A stretch of 64,000 nt of DNA from Planctomycetota bacterium (lineage in GTDB: Bacteria > Planctomycetota > Phycisphaerae > Phycisphaerales > UBA1924), in contig JAFEBO010000008.1 of NCBI GenBank assembly GCA_018242625.1, forward strand, positions 682,001-746,000, written 5' to 3'. Below the pieces are notes generated by a model. The model ran no database searches. It saw only the letters and a list, made by a program, of their open reading frames with translations, and was not told where the DNA came from. Positions within the stretch are counted from its first letter, which is position 1. The number at the start of each line of letters is the position of its first letter. Shown here piece by piece: positions 54,982 through 63,102 of this stretch. Made by a program: the position numbers and the translations under genes.

Positions 54982-56013
54982 TTGGCCGATCCCAGCCGCA
55001 TCCTGATCATCCGCCCGAGCGCACTGGGCGATGTCTGCCGCACCGTGCCGGCACTTGCCTCCCTCCGCGCTCGGTTTCCCGGCGCGACCATTGATTGGCT
55101 CGTGCAGGATGCCTTCGCCGATGCGATCCGCCACCATCCCGCCCTTTCGGGCGTAGTGGAATTCCGAAGGCGGGAGCTCGGAAGGGCCCTCCGATCGGGA
55201 AGGAGCGCGCCCCTGCGTGAGTTCCTGCGATCCCTGCGCGATCGCAACTACGAGCTCGTCTATGACCTTCAGGGTCTCTTCCGAAGCGGCTTTTTCGCAT
55301 GGGCCACAAAGGCACCCCGCCGCGTCGGGCTTGCAAACGCTCGGGAGCTGGGCTGGCTCGGATTGAGCGAGCGCTATCACGTTCCGATGGAAATGCACAG
55401 CGTCGATCGAATGCTGGAGGTGATCCAGCGCTCCGGTGTGCCCGTCGTAAAGGACATGCAGCTTTTCGCACCGCCCGATGCGGTCTCCCGTCTGGCACTC
55501 GATGGAGAAATTGCGAAGTTCCGTTTCGCCATTCTGTCGCCGACCAGCCGCTGGGCCGCAAAGCGCTGGCCGCAGGCGCGCTTTGCCGCCATCGCACGCT
55601 CCCTGCTCGAGCTGAACTTTGAGCGCGTCGTGCTGGTCGGAGCGCCCGATGAACGGGAGCAGTGCGCAGAGCTGATCAACCTTTCCGAGGTCGAGCCGCG
55701 GATTGTGGATCGGATCGGAAGGACGTCCATCGCCGACCTGATGGCCCTGACGCAGGCCTCTTCCCTCGTCATCGCCAACGATTCGGCAGTGCTGCACATG
55801 GCCGTGGGTTTCGGCCGGCCGCTCATCGCTCTCTATGGGCCTACAGATGTTTCACGCGTCGGGCCCTACCAGCGCTCAAAGGACGTCCTCCAGCACCTGC
55901 ACCCCGGCGAAAGCCCGAGCCACAAGGACTCCAGCGGTTCCGCGTTCATGGAACGCATTTCGATCAGCGAAGTGCTCGACCGAGTCCGGGCTCTTCAAGC
56001 CGCAGTTGCGTGA
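54982..56013 (+). CDS. Glycosyltransferase family 9 (heptosyltransferase-like)
   Basis: 343 residues from a TTG at 54982, chosen because the protein then begins with the GT9 Rossmann strand RILIIRPSALGDV and because the terminator of the preceding gene lies upstream. No strong ribosome binding site is visible, so the start is uncertain. ILSPTSRWAAKRWP and the donor-site motif IANDSAVLHMAVGFGRPLIALYGPTD match the lipopolysaccharide heptosyltransferase family. It probably adds a sugar to an outer-membrane glycolipid; the sugar itself is not predictable. The next gene overlaps or follows within 12 bp. Confidence 0.85.
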   Translation: MADPSRILIIRPSALGDVCRTVPALASLRARFPGATIDWLVQDAFADAIRHHPALSGVVEFRRRELGRALRSGRSAPLREFLRSLRDRNYELVYDLQGLFRSGFFAWATKAPRRVGLANARELGWLGLSERYHVPMEMHSVDRMLEVIQRSGVPVVKDMQLFAPPDAVSRLALDGEIAKFRFAILSPTSRWAAKRWPQARFAAIARSLLELNFERVVLVGAPDEREQCAELINLSEVEPRIVDRIGRTSIADLMALTQASSLVIANDSAVLHMAVGFGRPLIALYGPTDVSRVGPYQRSKDVLQHLHPGESPSHKDSSGSAFMERISISEVLDRVRALQAAVA

Positions 56014-56024
56014 TACGCTCGCAT

Positions 56025-56570
56025 ATGCCCAAGTCCGTCGCAGTCTTCTGCGGGGCCGCCCCCGGCAATGACCCTCGATTCGCCGCTTCCGCCCGAGCAC
56101 TGGGCGCAGCCCTCGCGCGATCAGGCCGCCGCCTTGTGTACGGGGGCGGCAGCGTCGGGCTCATGGGAGCAGTCGCCGACGGAGCCCTCGAGCACAAAGG
56201 TGAGATCACCGGGGTCATCACCCGCCAGCTCGTCGGCAAAGAACTCGCTCACCGATCTGTCGCGGACATGCGTGTCGTTGAGACCATGCACGAGCGAAAA
56301 ATGATCATGGCCGGCATGGCCGAAGCATTCATCGCCCTTCCCGGGGGGTTCGGCACGCTCGATGAGCTCTTCGAAATCCTCGCCTGGGCTCAGCTCCGCA
56401 TCCACGCCAAGCCCGTGGCCGTGCTCGATGTCGACGGCTTCTTCGACCCGCTCATGCACTTTCTTGACCGCGCGGGAAACGCGGGCTTCCTTCGCCTGCC
56501 CCACCGCGAGTTCATCATCGTCGAGGCCGACCCTTCCCGGCTGCTCGACCGCCTCGCTTCTTCGAAGTAG
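56025..56570 (+). CDS. LOG-family nucleotide phosphoribohydrolase
   Basis: 181 residues (TIGR00730 type). YGGGSVGLMG and PGGFGTLDELFE are the two LOG motifs that bind the nucleotide phosphate and ribose. Characterised members release the base from cytokinin ribotides or AMP-like nucleotides; the bacterial physiological role is often unclear. ATG 56025 is used; a GTG at 56010 that overlaps the upstream stop (GTGA) would add five residues and couple translation. Its 3' end overlaps nth on the opposite strand by 56 bp. Confidence 0.92.
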   Translation: MPKSVAVFCGAAPGNDPRFAASARALGAALARSGRRLVYGGGSVGLMGAVADGALEHKGEITGVITRQLVGKELAHRSVADMRVVETMHERKMIMAGMAEAFIALPGGFGTLDELFEILAWAQLRIHAKPVAVLDVDGFFDPLMHFLDRAGNAGFLRLPHREFIIVEADPSRLLDRLASSK

Positions 56571-57261
56571 GCGAATCTGCCTCCTTCCGAAGCTCGCATC
56601 GAACACCGAACGCGCGGCAGATCGGGTCCGTTCTGCACAACCCGCCGCGGGCTTTGCAGGCCAGCCGACCCTGCCAGATCAACTGATGCGACAGCTTGCA
56701 CCATCGCTCCCGCGGAAATGCCGCCATCAGCTTCTTCTCGATCGCCGCGGGCGTATCTCCCGGCTCCGCAAACCCATACCGCACCGCCAGGCGAGCGATA
56801 TGCGTATCAACCACGAAGCCCTCGTTGATACCAAAGCAATTGCCCAGCACGACGTTCGCCGTTTTTCGTGCAACCCCGGGAAGTTGGACCAGTTCCTCCA
56901 TGGTCCGCGGCACTTCGCCCCCGAACCGCTCCACCAGCATCTTGGCCGCACCGTGAATGTTCTTCGCCTTGTTCCGGTACAAACCGATCGAACGGATAAA
57001 CGGCTCGATCTCCCCCGGCGTCGCCCGTGCCAGCCTCCCCGCCGTCGGATATGCCCGAAAGAGTGCCGGCGTCACCTTGTTGACGCTCACGTCCGTCGCC
57101 TGGGCCGAGAGAATGGTGGCGATCAGCAGTTGAAACGCGTTTGCGTGTTCCAAGGCACACTCCGCCTGCGGGTGTGCTCGATCAAGGGCATCGCAAAGGT
57201 CCATGGCCCTCCTCAGGGTCGCTGCGCGGGGGGATGAAACGGATGGGGCGGACCTTGCCAT
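56515..57261 (-). CDS. nth: Endonuclease III (base-excision DNA glycosylase)
   Basis: 248 residues. The helix-hairpin-helix LPGVARKTANVVLG carries the catalytic Lys, and VVDTHIARLAVRYG the catalytic Asp, so the oxidised-pyrimidine glycosylase and AP-lyase activities are expected. The C-terminal Fe-S site has four cysteines with unusual spacing: C-x6-C-x5-C-x6-C rather than the classic C-x6-C-x2-C-x5-C. A basic tail (KKRGGRAAGKGRPRR) follows, encoded antisense to the end of the LOG gene. Start at ATG 57261; Met at 57204 preceded by GAGGAGG is an alternative. Confidence 0.94.
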   Translation of the reverse strand: MARSAPSVSSPRAATLRRAMDLCDALDRAHPQAECALEHANAFQLLIATILSAQATDVSVNKVTPALFRAYPTAGRLARATPGEIEPFIRSIGLYRNKAKNIHGAAKMLVERFGGEVPRTMEELVQLPGVARKTANVVLGNCFGINEGFVVDTHIARLAVRYGFAEPGDTPAAIEKKLMAAFPRERWCKLSHQLIWQGRLACKARGGLCRTDPICRAFGVRCELRKEADSPTSKKRGGRAAGKGRPRR

Positions 57262-57383
57262 TCCCCCAAGTTAGCGCCGATAAAACCGCGCAAGCTCGTT
57301 TTTATGGTCCGGATAACCGAAACCCCTGCCAGATTCACCCTTCCCCCATTGATTGGAATAAGGCTTCGTGGGAGTATGAGATG

Positions 57384-57665
57384 CGGCAACGGATTGCCGG
57401 TTGTTGAGGGAGACAACACGTGATGCCTCTTGATTGGCCGAGAGACGCGGTTTTCGCGTCCATCGTTGCGCCGGTCGAGTCCGTTCGACGGGCTTGGCTG
57501 TGGCTCTTCCGGTCTCGCAGGCTCGCGCCCATTGTCCTGACGCAATCCCGGACGGACCCACGCAATCAGTTGAGCGGCCATCGCCGGCGGGGCTAACCCC
57601 CGACGTTTCAGCAGATTTGTGCAGCCTCCGAGCCAAGTGGTGTCTGGCTCGGAGGTTGTCTTTTT
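57384..57665 (+). ncRNA. Candidate structured RNA ending in an intrinsic terminator
   Basis: No protein-like frame is seen in the 500 bp between nth and the next gene. Instead there is a series of small hairpins: CGGCAA/TTGCCG (57384-57399), GTTGT/ACAAC (57400-57417), GACGCG/CGCGTC (57444-57460), GTCGA/TCGAC (57474-57489) and CGGGG/CCCCG (about 57588-57602), closing with a strong terminator. No upstream plus-strand gene needs this terminator, and a separate promoter lies after it. I do not recognise an RNA family; 6S, RNase P, tmRNA and SRP motifs were not seen. The 5' end is a guess. Confidence 0.4.
57625..57665 (+). terminator. Orphan intrinsic terminator
   Basis: Perfect 11-bp stem CCTCCGAGCCA/TGGCTCGGAGG with a 9-nt loop, followed by TTGTCTTTTT. 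The nearest upstream plus-strand coding gene ends more than 1 kb away and is separated by the antisense nth, so it probably ends a non-coding transcript. Confidence 0.88.
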
Positions 57666-57698
57666 GGACTTGCCGCCCGCACAGCAACCTCCGCATTC

Positions 57699-57707
57699 TG
57701 TTATACT
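57699..57707 (+). promoter_or_regulatory. Extended -10 promoter of the PEP-CTERM-like gene pair
   Basis: TGTTATACT fits the extended -10 consensus TGnTATAAT with one mismatch. No good -35 box lies 17 nt upstream, as is common for extended -10 promoters. Predicted transcription would start near 57714 and leave a leader of about 47 nt with GGGAGG before the ATG at 57761. Confidence 0.5.
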
Positions 57708-57760
57708 CCTGACGGGGTCGGATCCGTGGGGTGGGCCTAGATTGGCCCAGGGAGGTTTGG

Positions 57761-58585
57761 ATGCGGTTCCATGCGGGGATGATCAGTGCGGCGTTGCTGC
57801 TCCAGTGCTCGGTCGCTTCGAGCGCGAGCGCCGTCTGGGGACTCAAGTACGAGGTCTACGACCACGCCACTTCGAGTTGGACCAACAAGCTCACCGTCAA
57901 CGTGTACAGCGGCGCGGCCGACGTGCAATACCGCATGAGCGTTTGGACCGACACCAAAACCAAAGTCAACGTGTACAAGAACGGAAAGGTGTTGGTCTCT
58001 TCCGCGGCGGTGCAGCCGCTCCGAGTTCAGGTTTCCTCCCGCATCGCCAACTGGGGCACCGCGGCGAACGGTGATCAGCTCGTTTCATACACAAGCAAGG
58101 TCAACTCGGCCGGCCTCGACGCACTCAAGAACTCCCTGTCTGTCAAGGACACAATTCTGGGCGTGAACAAAAGTAGCGCGTCCTTCTTCGGCAATCTCAA
58201 GCCCAAGTACACCGACTACGCCGTGGTGACTCCCTCCACCGTGTATTTTGAAGGCACAATCCGGATCGGCAATCTCACCGCCGCGGCCAAAAATCGCACG
58301 ATCAAGCTGGCCGCCAATTCGCTTGCAGCCGCCTCACCCAATTCCGGAAACGGCGGAGCCTACGGCGCATCGTTCTACACAATGCGCAAGCCCACCGATA
58401 TCGCCTCCGGAATCGTGACGACCATGGCAGTGAATTACTACTCGCTCGTCACAGTGGTGAGCACGCCGCCTCGTCCGGGTTCCTTTCTGGCAGGAGATGG
58501 CTTCGCCGGAACGACCGACGTTCCCGCTCCCGGCTCATTGGGCGTGTTGGGAATCGCACTGCTTGGCATTCGCCGGCGTCGATAG
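57761..58585 (+). CDS. Secreted protein with PEP-CTERM-like tail
   Basis: 274 residues from ATG 57761, preceded by GGGAGG 5 nt upstream. An N-terminal signal peptide ends near SSASAVWG. The body is Ser/Asn/Thr-rich and predicted beta, with WGLKYEVYD at the start and AAASPNSGNGGAYGASFY near residue 200. The C-terminus shows the tripartite sorting layout VPAPG, then a hydrophobic stretch (SLGVLGIALLG) and a basic RRRR end, as in PEP-CTERM/exosortase substrates. The body has no recognised domain. It is a tandem paralogue of the next gene, 92 bp away and probably cotranscribed. Confidence 0.8.
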   Translation: MRFHAGMISAALLLQCSVASSASAVWGLKYEVYDHATSSWTNKLTVNVYSGAADVQYRMSVWTDTKTKVNVYKNGKVLVSSAAVQPLRVQVSSRIANWGTAANGDQLVSYTSKVNSAGLDALKNSLSVKDTILGVNKSSASFFGNLKPKYTDYAVVTPSTVYFEGTIRIGNLTAAAKNRTIKLAANSLAAASPNSGNGGAYGASFYTMRKPTDIASGIVTTMAVNYYSLVTVVSTPPRPGSFLAGDGFAGTTDVPAPGSLGVLGIALLGIRRRR

Positions 58586-58677
58586 TTCTCGCAGGTCTAA
58601 GGCAAGCTCGGCAACAGGCGGAACCTTCTCAGCGTGAGAGCCGAATCAATCGGGCCTCGTGGGGACGGGGCATACTG

Positions 58678-59484
58678 ATGAAATCAGCTTCTTTCACACT
58701 CGCTCTTTTGTTCGCCTGCCCCGCTCTCGGCGCCTGGGGGTTGAAGTACGAAGTCTGGTCCGGCACGGACTGGACCTCGAATCAGACGGTCAATGTGGCT
58801 TCCGGTGCGGTCGACATCAATTTTCGCATCAGCATCTGGAATGACGGCCTTTCCAGCATTGCCGCTCTGAAGCCCAAGAAAGGCGTGAAGGCGCCGATCG
58901 TCGCCGCCAATGTCACCCAGCCGCTCCGCCTCCAGTCTTCTTCTCGCATCAGCAACTGGGGCTCGATTGCAAGCGGCGACCAGCTCAGGGCCTTCAATGT
59001 CACTGTCCCGGCTTCGGGACGCGATTCCACCAGGGCAACACTCACCGGCCCGGACACCGTGCTGGGTGTAGCGGGCTCGAAGACCTCTTTCGCAAGCAAT
59101 CTCACCCCGAAGCGGCAGGTCTACGGACAATTTATCCCCCTTATGACCTACTTTCAGGGAACAATGCGGATCGGCAACCGCACCGCCGCCGCTCGCGATC
59201 GCACCATCACCCTCAACGTCGATTCGCTCGGCGCCGCCAGTCCCAATTCAGGAAACGGCGGCGTCTACGGCGCTTCTTTTTACGGAGCGTTCCCCGATCG
59301 CAACGAGATCGCGGGAACCATCCGCGAAGAGGCGGTCAATTTCGACGCGACGATTCACGTCATAAGTTCCGGCGCACGAGGCGTGGCGTCCGCCAACCCG
59401 TCGCTGCCTGCCGACGTTCCCGCACCCGGCACCATGGCCCTCACTGGCTCTGCCTTGCTGGCTACAGCACGCCGCCGACGCTGA
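58678..59484 (+). CDS. Secreted protein with PEP-CTERM-like tail (paralogue)
   Basis: 268 residues, clearly homologous to the preceding gene over its length: AWGLKYEVWSGTDWTSNQTV, SSSRISNWGSIASGDQL, TYFQGTMRIGNRTAAARDRT and AASPNSGNGGVYGASFY all have direct counterparts there. A signal peptide (1-18) opens it and VPAPG-hydrophobic-RRRR closes it. No exosortase gene is in the window. Surface or matrix location is inferred from the tail; the role is unknown. It ends 4 bp from the convergent tRNA-Arg. Confidence 0.8.
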   Translation: MKSASFTLALLFACPALGAWGLKYEVWSGTDWTSNQTVNVASGAVDINFRISIWNDGLSSIAALKPKKGVKAPIVAANVTQPLRLQSSSRISNWGSIASGDQLRAFNVTVPASGRDSTRATLTGPDTVLGVAGSKTSFASNLTPKRQVYGQFIPLMTYFQGTMRIGNRTAAARDRTITLNVDSLGAASPNSGNGGVYGASFYGAFPDRNEIAGTIREEAVNFDATIHVISSGARGVASANPSLPADVPAPGTMALTGSALLATARRRR

Positions 59485-59488
59485 GAAA

Positions 59489-59562
59489 CATGCCCGACAG
59501 GAGTTGAACCTGTAACCTCTGCCTTCGGAGGGCAGCGCTCTATCCAATTGAGCTACGGGCAC
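59489..59562 (-). tRNA. tRNA-Arg (anticodon CCG)
   Basis: A complete cloverleaf on the minus strand: acceptor GTGCCCG/CGGGCAT (with one G-T pair), D arm GCTC/GAGC, anticodon stem CTGCC/GGCAG with loop CTCCGAA, and T arm ACAGG/CCTGT. Anticodon CCG reads CGG. The discriminator is G and the 3' CCA is not encoded. Confidence 0.93.
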
Positions 59563-59620
59563 TCGAATCTGCCCCCATGCTACGATCGGCCCGGCCGCGA
59601 AGCAAACGCGCCCGTCACGG

Positions 59621-60952
59621 ATGACAGACGCAACCCACACACCCGCCAACAGCAGCCAGCCCGGCGTCGCGCAAGGACGATCGCGTCCCACCCCCCTCCA
59701 CGCCGTCTACGGGTTCACGTTCATCAACAGCCTTTCCGCCGGCCTTGTAACAAGCGGAATCTACGTCATCACCGCGGAAGGATTCGGCTTTTCCGCTCTC
59801 CAGAACTTCCTGCTCGGCGTCATGCTCGGAGTGACCTATATCGCCGGTGCGCTCGGCGCCCAGCCCTTTACCCAGTTCCTTCGCAGGTCATTTCCCTTTC
59901 TCAACGGCCGTGCGATCCTGATCGGCATCATGCTCTGCCTCGGAGCCCTCTCCTCTCTACCCGCTCTGGTTTGCGGGTTTGGGCGGCCGGATCGGGCGCT
60001 CGGCGGACAGTGGTCCGTCTGGCTCATGGTGGCGCTGTACAGCCCGCTCACAGGCGTCCTCTGGCCCATGGTCGAGTCGTTTCTGTCCGGAGGACGTCGT
60101 GATCGCGAACTCCGCGGCGCGATCGGGCTCTGGAACGTCATCTGGAGCAGTTCCCTGGTCGTTGGCTCCTGGGCCGTCTCCGGATTCGTCCGTCAGGCGC
60201 CCGGAACCGCGCTGGTTTTCCTCGGCTCCATCCAGGTCGTTTCCATCGCCTTTCTCTCCCGCTTTCCCCGCGAACCCGGCGAGCACATCACCGAGGCACA
60301 CGGCCCTGTTCCGCCTCTCTACGCCGACCTGTTGACAACCTTCCGCGTGCTCCTGCCCGCCTCATACGTGGTCAGCAGTGCCTTGGGACCCATCCTCCCC
60401 CTTGTCTGCACCGCCGCCGGCGTGCCGCCCGAGTGGCAGATGGTCGTAACCACAGCATGGCTGCTTCCGCGCTGCCTCGGGTTTCTGTCGCTGGAACGCT
60501 GGCACGCCTGGCACGGCCGATGGGCCGCTCCTGTTACCGGAGGCCTGCTGGTCGCGGCCGGCTTCGCGCTCACGATCGGAGCGTGGGCGCTCGCGGAAAG
60601 AGCGGCCGCCCCCGGGCTCAACATCCAGGCGCTCTCAGTTCTTCTCGCCGGCCTTGCGTGCTTCGGAATCGGAATGTCGGTCATCTACGCGGGCGCAATC
60701 TACTACGCCATGGAAGTCGGCGCCGCCGAGGTCGAGGCGGGCGGCATGCACGAGGCGCTTATCGGCGTTGGATACACCGGCGGCCCGATGCTCGGCGTCA
60801 TGGCCGTGACGCTGCAGCGTGCGGGCGTGCTTTCCGACCGGGGCGTGAGCACGTTTCTGCTCGTTGGAGTCCTCTGCGTCCTGACACTCGCCGCGACCCT
60901 TGTTGCAAAGCGAGTGCACGCGGGCCATAAAAAGCACCGGCCGGTCACATAG
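59621..60952 (+). CDS. Major facilitator superfamily transporter
   Basis: 443 residues, very hydrophobic, with about twelve predicted membrane helices after a 25-residue polar N-terminus. The loop between helices 2 and 3 region reads [16 protein letters not shown], and [22 protein letters not shown] precedes helix 5, in the manner of MFS permeases. A polar central loop ([14 protein letters not shown]) separates the two halves. No substrate-specific motif is recognised. The start ATG at 59621 is the first in frame after the divergent tRNA-Arg. Confidence 0.8.
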   Translation: MTDATHTPANSSQPGVAQGRSRPTPLHAVYGFTFINSLSAGLVTSGIYVITAEGFGFSALQNFLLGVMLGVTYIAGALGAQPFTQFLRRSFPFLNGRAILIGIMLCLGALSSLPALVCGFGRPDRALGGQWSVWLMVALYSPLTGVLWPMVESFLSGGRRDRELRGAIGLWNVIWSSSLVVGSWAVSGFVRQAPGTALVFLGSIQVVSIAFLSRFPREPGEHITEAHGPVPPLYADLLTTFRVLLPASYVVSSALGPILPLVCTAAGVPPEWQMVVTTAWLLPRCLGFLSLERWHAWHGRWAAPVTGGLLVAAGFALTIGAWALAERAAAPGLNIQALSVLLAGLACFGIGMSVIYAGAIYYAMEVGAAEVEAGGMHEALIGVGYTGGPMLGVMAVTLQRAGVLSDRGVSTFLLVGVLCVLTLAATLVAKRVHAGHKKHRPVT

Positions 60953-60958
60953 ACCGGC
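60931..60958 (-). terminator. Possible terminator between convergent MFS and dockerin genes
   Basis: A perfect GCCGGTC/GACCGGC hairpin (60940-60958) with a 5-nt loop. On the minus strand it is followed after a few bases by GCTTTTTATG, so it may end the dockerin gene's transcript. It overlaps the last codons of the MFS gene. Confidence 0.4.
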
Positions 60959-60989
60959 TCGCGGCGCTCGGAGACAACGCTGGCGCCAG

Positions 60990-61826
60990 TCAGGGACAGA
61001 CGAGCTGGTCGTACGCGGTTGCAAAGATCACAAAGTCGCTATCGTCCACGAACCCGTCGCCGTTGAGGTCCGCCGGGCAGACGCTCCCGCAGATCAGGTC
61101 GTTGTACGCATTGGCAAAGATCACAAAATCGCCATCGTCGACCACCGCGTCGCCGTTCAGGTCCGAAGGGCACGGAAGTCTGACCGTGAAGTTGATGCGT
61201 GCGTTGTTGCGGACCACCGCCGCCCCCGGGGTCACGGAGTAATCGGCCTGGCTCGTGGTGCTCGCGCCGGTCGCGGCTCCAAGGTATTGGAGCGCATTCG
61301 CGGAAGCCGTCGGGAGCGCCGCTGAAAACGCGGGCGCGGCGTTGCCGTTCGAGTCATTCGTCAGATCGAGAATCTCGGTCCCGGTGTACCCCGCGCCACC
61401 CCACGCAACCGTCCACCACACCGTCCCCGAATCCAGCATGAACTGCAGCTTGCCCGCCGGCAGATACGACTGCGGGATCGGATTCGTCATCACAAAGTCC
61501 GGCACCGTCGTGGGACTCGTCTTCGTCTTGAAAGAATTCGTGCACACCAGGATCGTGTCCCCGCTCGCAGAATTCGTGACGTTCGTCGTGAAGTCGATGA
61601 TCACAACCGGGTTGAGCCCGGCGGCGTCGAACGCGACCAGTTTCCCGAACGAAACAAAGTTCTGACCCGCGAACCGCTGCCGCAGCTGAATCGCCTGCGC
61701 CGTCGTGTCCCCGCCCACGCCCCCGATCACGATCTGGATCTGCATGAAATGGTGGCTGGCCAACGCCTGAGCGCCAAGCACCAGCGCCGGCGCGAGGGCA
61801 CAAAGATTCGACTTCTTCATTTTCAT
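60990..61826 (-). CDS. Small secreted protein with dockerin-type C-terminus
   Basis: 278 residues from ATG 61826; a second ATG two codons later has the better distance (9 nt) to the GGAGG. Signal peptide ends near AQALASHH. The middle domain (about 25-210) is beta-rich with TAWGGAGY-like aromatics and no recognised family; related proteins of this layout occur widely in planctomycetes (inference from general pattern). Two dockerin-like calcium loops end the protein, DLNGDAVVDDGDF and DLNGDGFVDDSDF, each closed by an AY..L-Cys. The same C-terminal design is used by the proteins at 6.5, 19.9 and 22.9 kb. Confidence 0.8.
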   Translation of the reverse strand: MKMKKSNLCALAPALVLGAQALASHHFMQIQIVIGGVGGDTTAQAIQLRQRFAGQNFVSFGKLVAFDAAGLNPVVIIDFTTNVTNSASGDTILVCTNSFKTKTSPTTVPDFVMTNPIPQSYLPAGKLQFMLDSGTVWWTVAWGGAGYTGTEILDLTNDSNGNAAPAFSAALPTASANALQYLGAATGASTTSQADYSVTPGAAVVRNNARINFTVRLPCPSDLNGDAVVDDGDFVIFANAYNDLICGSVCPADLNGDGFVDDSDFVIFATAYDQLVCP

Positions 61827-61911
61827 TGGCCTCCAGAGGGAAGCAGCGGCCCACGCCTTCCCTACGGCCAATGTCCCACCTCACCCGCACCCTTGCAAAC
61901 CTCGCGCAGAT

Positions 61912-62430
61912 TCACCCCCGCCGCGCCCCAAACAGCGCCCCAAGCCCGGCCGCGAACCCCGACGGGAGGAAGCCCATCACCACTTTGCCCATCCGCTCGG
62001 ATTCGGTCCGGACAGCGCCCATTCCCTCTCGAACTCCCTGCTCCAGCTGGTCGCTCACGCCCCCCCACTCACCATGAAGAACGCCCAGGTACCGCAGCGC
62101 CACCGCCATCCCCAGCACAAGCCCCGCGACAAGAAGCACGCTCCGAAGCAGCTTTTTCATGAAGTACGCAACCACAAACGCACCCGCAAACGCGACCCCA
62201 TATCGGAATGCACGGGGCGCCGCGGGCGCACTGCCGGCCGCGCCGGGCTCGCTCGCGGAAAGTGACGACGCCGGGCCGACCGCCGGCCTCTCCGCGGCCA
62301 CATACGCATACCCCCACGACGCGGCCCCGAAAAACGTGACCAGGATTGCAATCCACAGCGTCTTGGACGCAAAAAGCCCCCGGAAAAGCCCATTCTTATC
62401 GCCCGGCGGCGGGATCTGCTGATCATTCAT
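61912..62430 (-). CDS. FUN14-family membrane protein
   Basis: 172 residues from ATG 62430, which has GGAGG 7 nt upstream. A first helix lies at about 22-42 (TLWIAILVTFFGAASWGYAYV). After an Ala/Ser-rich linker, the second half matches the FUN14 layout: a Gly-containing helix followed by basic residues (FVVAYFMKKLLRSVLLVAGLVLGM), RYLGVLHGEWGG, an amphipathic stretch and a final SGFAAGLGALFGARRG. FUN14 proteins are small membrane proteins best known from the mitochondrial outer membrane; the bacterial role is not established. Divergent from the ECF sigma gene by 47 bp. Confidence 0.7.
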   Translation of the reverse strand: MNDQQIPPPGDKNGLFRGLFASKTLWIAILVTFFGAASWGYAYVAAERPAVGPASSLSASEPGAAGSAPAAPRAFRYGVAFAGAFVVAYFMKKLLRSVLLVAGLVLGMAVALRYLGVLHGEWGGVSDQLEQGVREGMGAVRTESERMGKVVMGFLPSGFAAGLGALFGARRG

Positions 62431-62477
62431 TGCCAATCCTCCATCGGCCCCATCCCCTTTACAATAACCAACGCAGG

Positions 62478-63092
62478 ATGCCCATTCAGAACGACTCATC
62501 TTCCACCGACCACGCCGGCGACCTCGACCACTCTCCCAAGTCCGAGCTTGAGGCACACGTCGCCGAAGTCATGCCCGAGCTCTACGAAGAGCTGCGCGCC
62601 ATCGCCGCCAAGTACATGCACCGCGAGCGCCGCGATCACTCCATGCAGGCCACCGAGCTGGTGCACGAGGCCTTCGTGCGACTTGCGGGCTGGGACAAGG
62701 CCATAGAGGTCTCCAACCGGGAAGAGTTCCTCGCCGCCGCCGCCGCGGTCATCCGGCGCGTCCTGGTCGATCATGCCCGACGCCGCAACGCCGCCAAGCG
62801 CGGCGGGGGAGATGTCGCCCGCCTCGGCGAGATCGATGCGCCCGCCCGCCCCGGCCACAGCCCCGAGAGCGAGGTCGAGCTCCTGGAGATCGACGGCGCG
62901 ATCGAGCGGCTCCGGCAGCTCAACGAGCGCTCCGCCCGGATCGTCGAGCTCCGCTTCTTCGGAAGCCTCACCATGGAGCAGATCGCACGCGTGCTCCAGA
63001 TTTCAGAACGCTCCGTCGCCGACGACTGGCGTTTCGCCCGCGCCTGGCTCCGCCGCGAGCTTGGCGAGTCCGTAACCGAAGAACACGACTGA
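62478..63092 (+). CDS. ECF RNA polymerase sigma factor, DHSMQAT/LVHEAF type
   Basis: 204 residues. Region 2 shows LYEELRAIAAKYMHRERRDH and QATELVHEAFVRLAG, then FLAAAAAVIRRVLVDHARRR; region 4 has LNERSARIVELRFFGSLTMEQ and ERSVADDWRFARAWL. It belongs to the same broad group as the sigma factor at 29.4-30.0 kb. A TACAAT box (62460-62465) 12 nt before the ATG could give a very short leader. Unlike the other sigma gene, its kinase-like neighbour is convergent, 10 bp away, rather than in the same operon. Confidence 0.9.
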   Translation: MPIQNDSSSTDHAGDLDHSPKSELEAHVAEVMPELYEELRAIAAKYMHRERRDHSMQATELVHEAFVRLAGWDKAIEVSNREEFLAAAAAVIRRVLVDHARRRNAAKRGGGDVARLGEIDAPARPGHSPESEVELLEIDGAIERLRQLNERSARIVELRFFGSLTMEQIARVLQISERSVADDWRFARAWLRRELGESVTEEHD

Positions 63093-63102
63093 ACAGTCGC
63101 TC

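Noticed and set aside
57434..57712. 92-codon plus-strand open frame across the hairpin region
   Set aside because: It runs through the intrinsic terminator, has no ribosome binding site and no protein-like composition.
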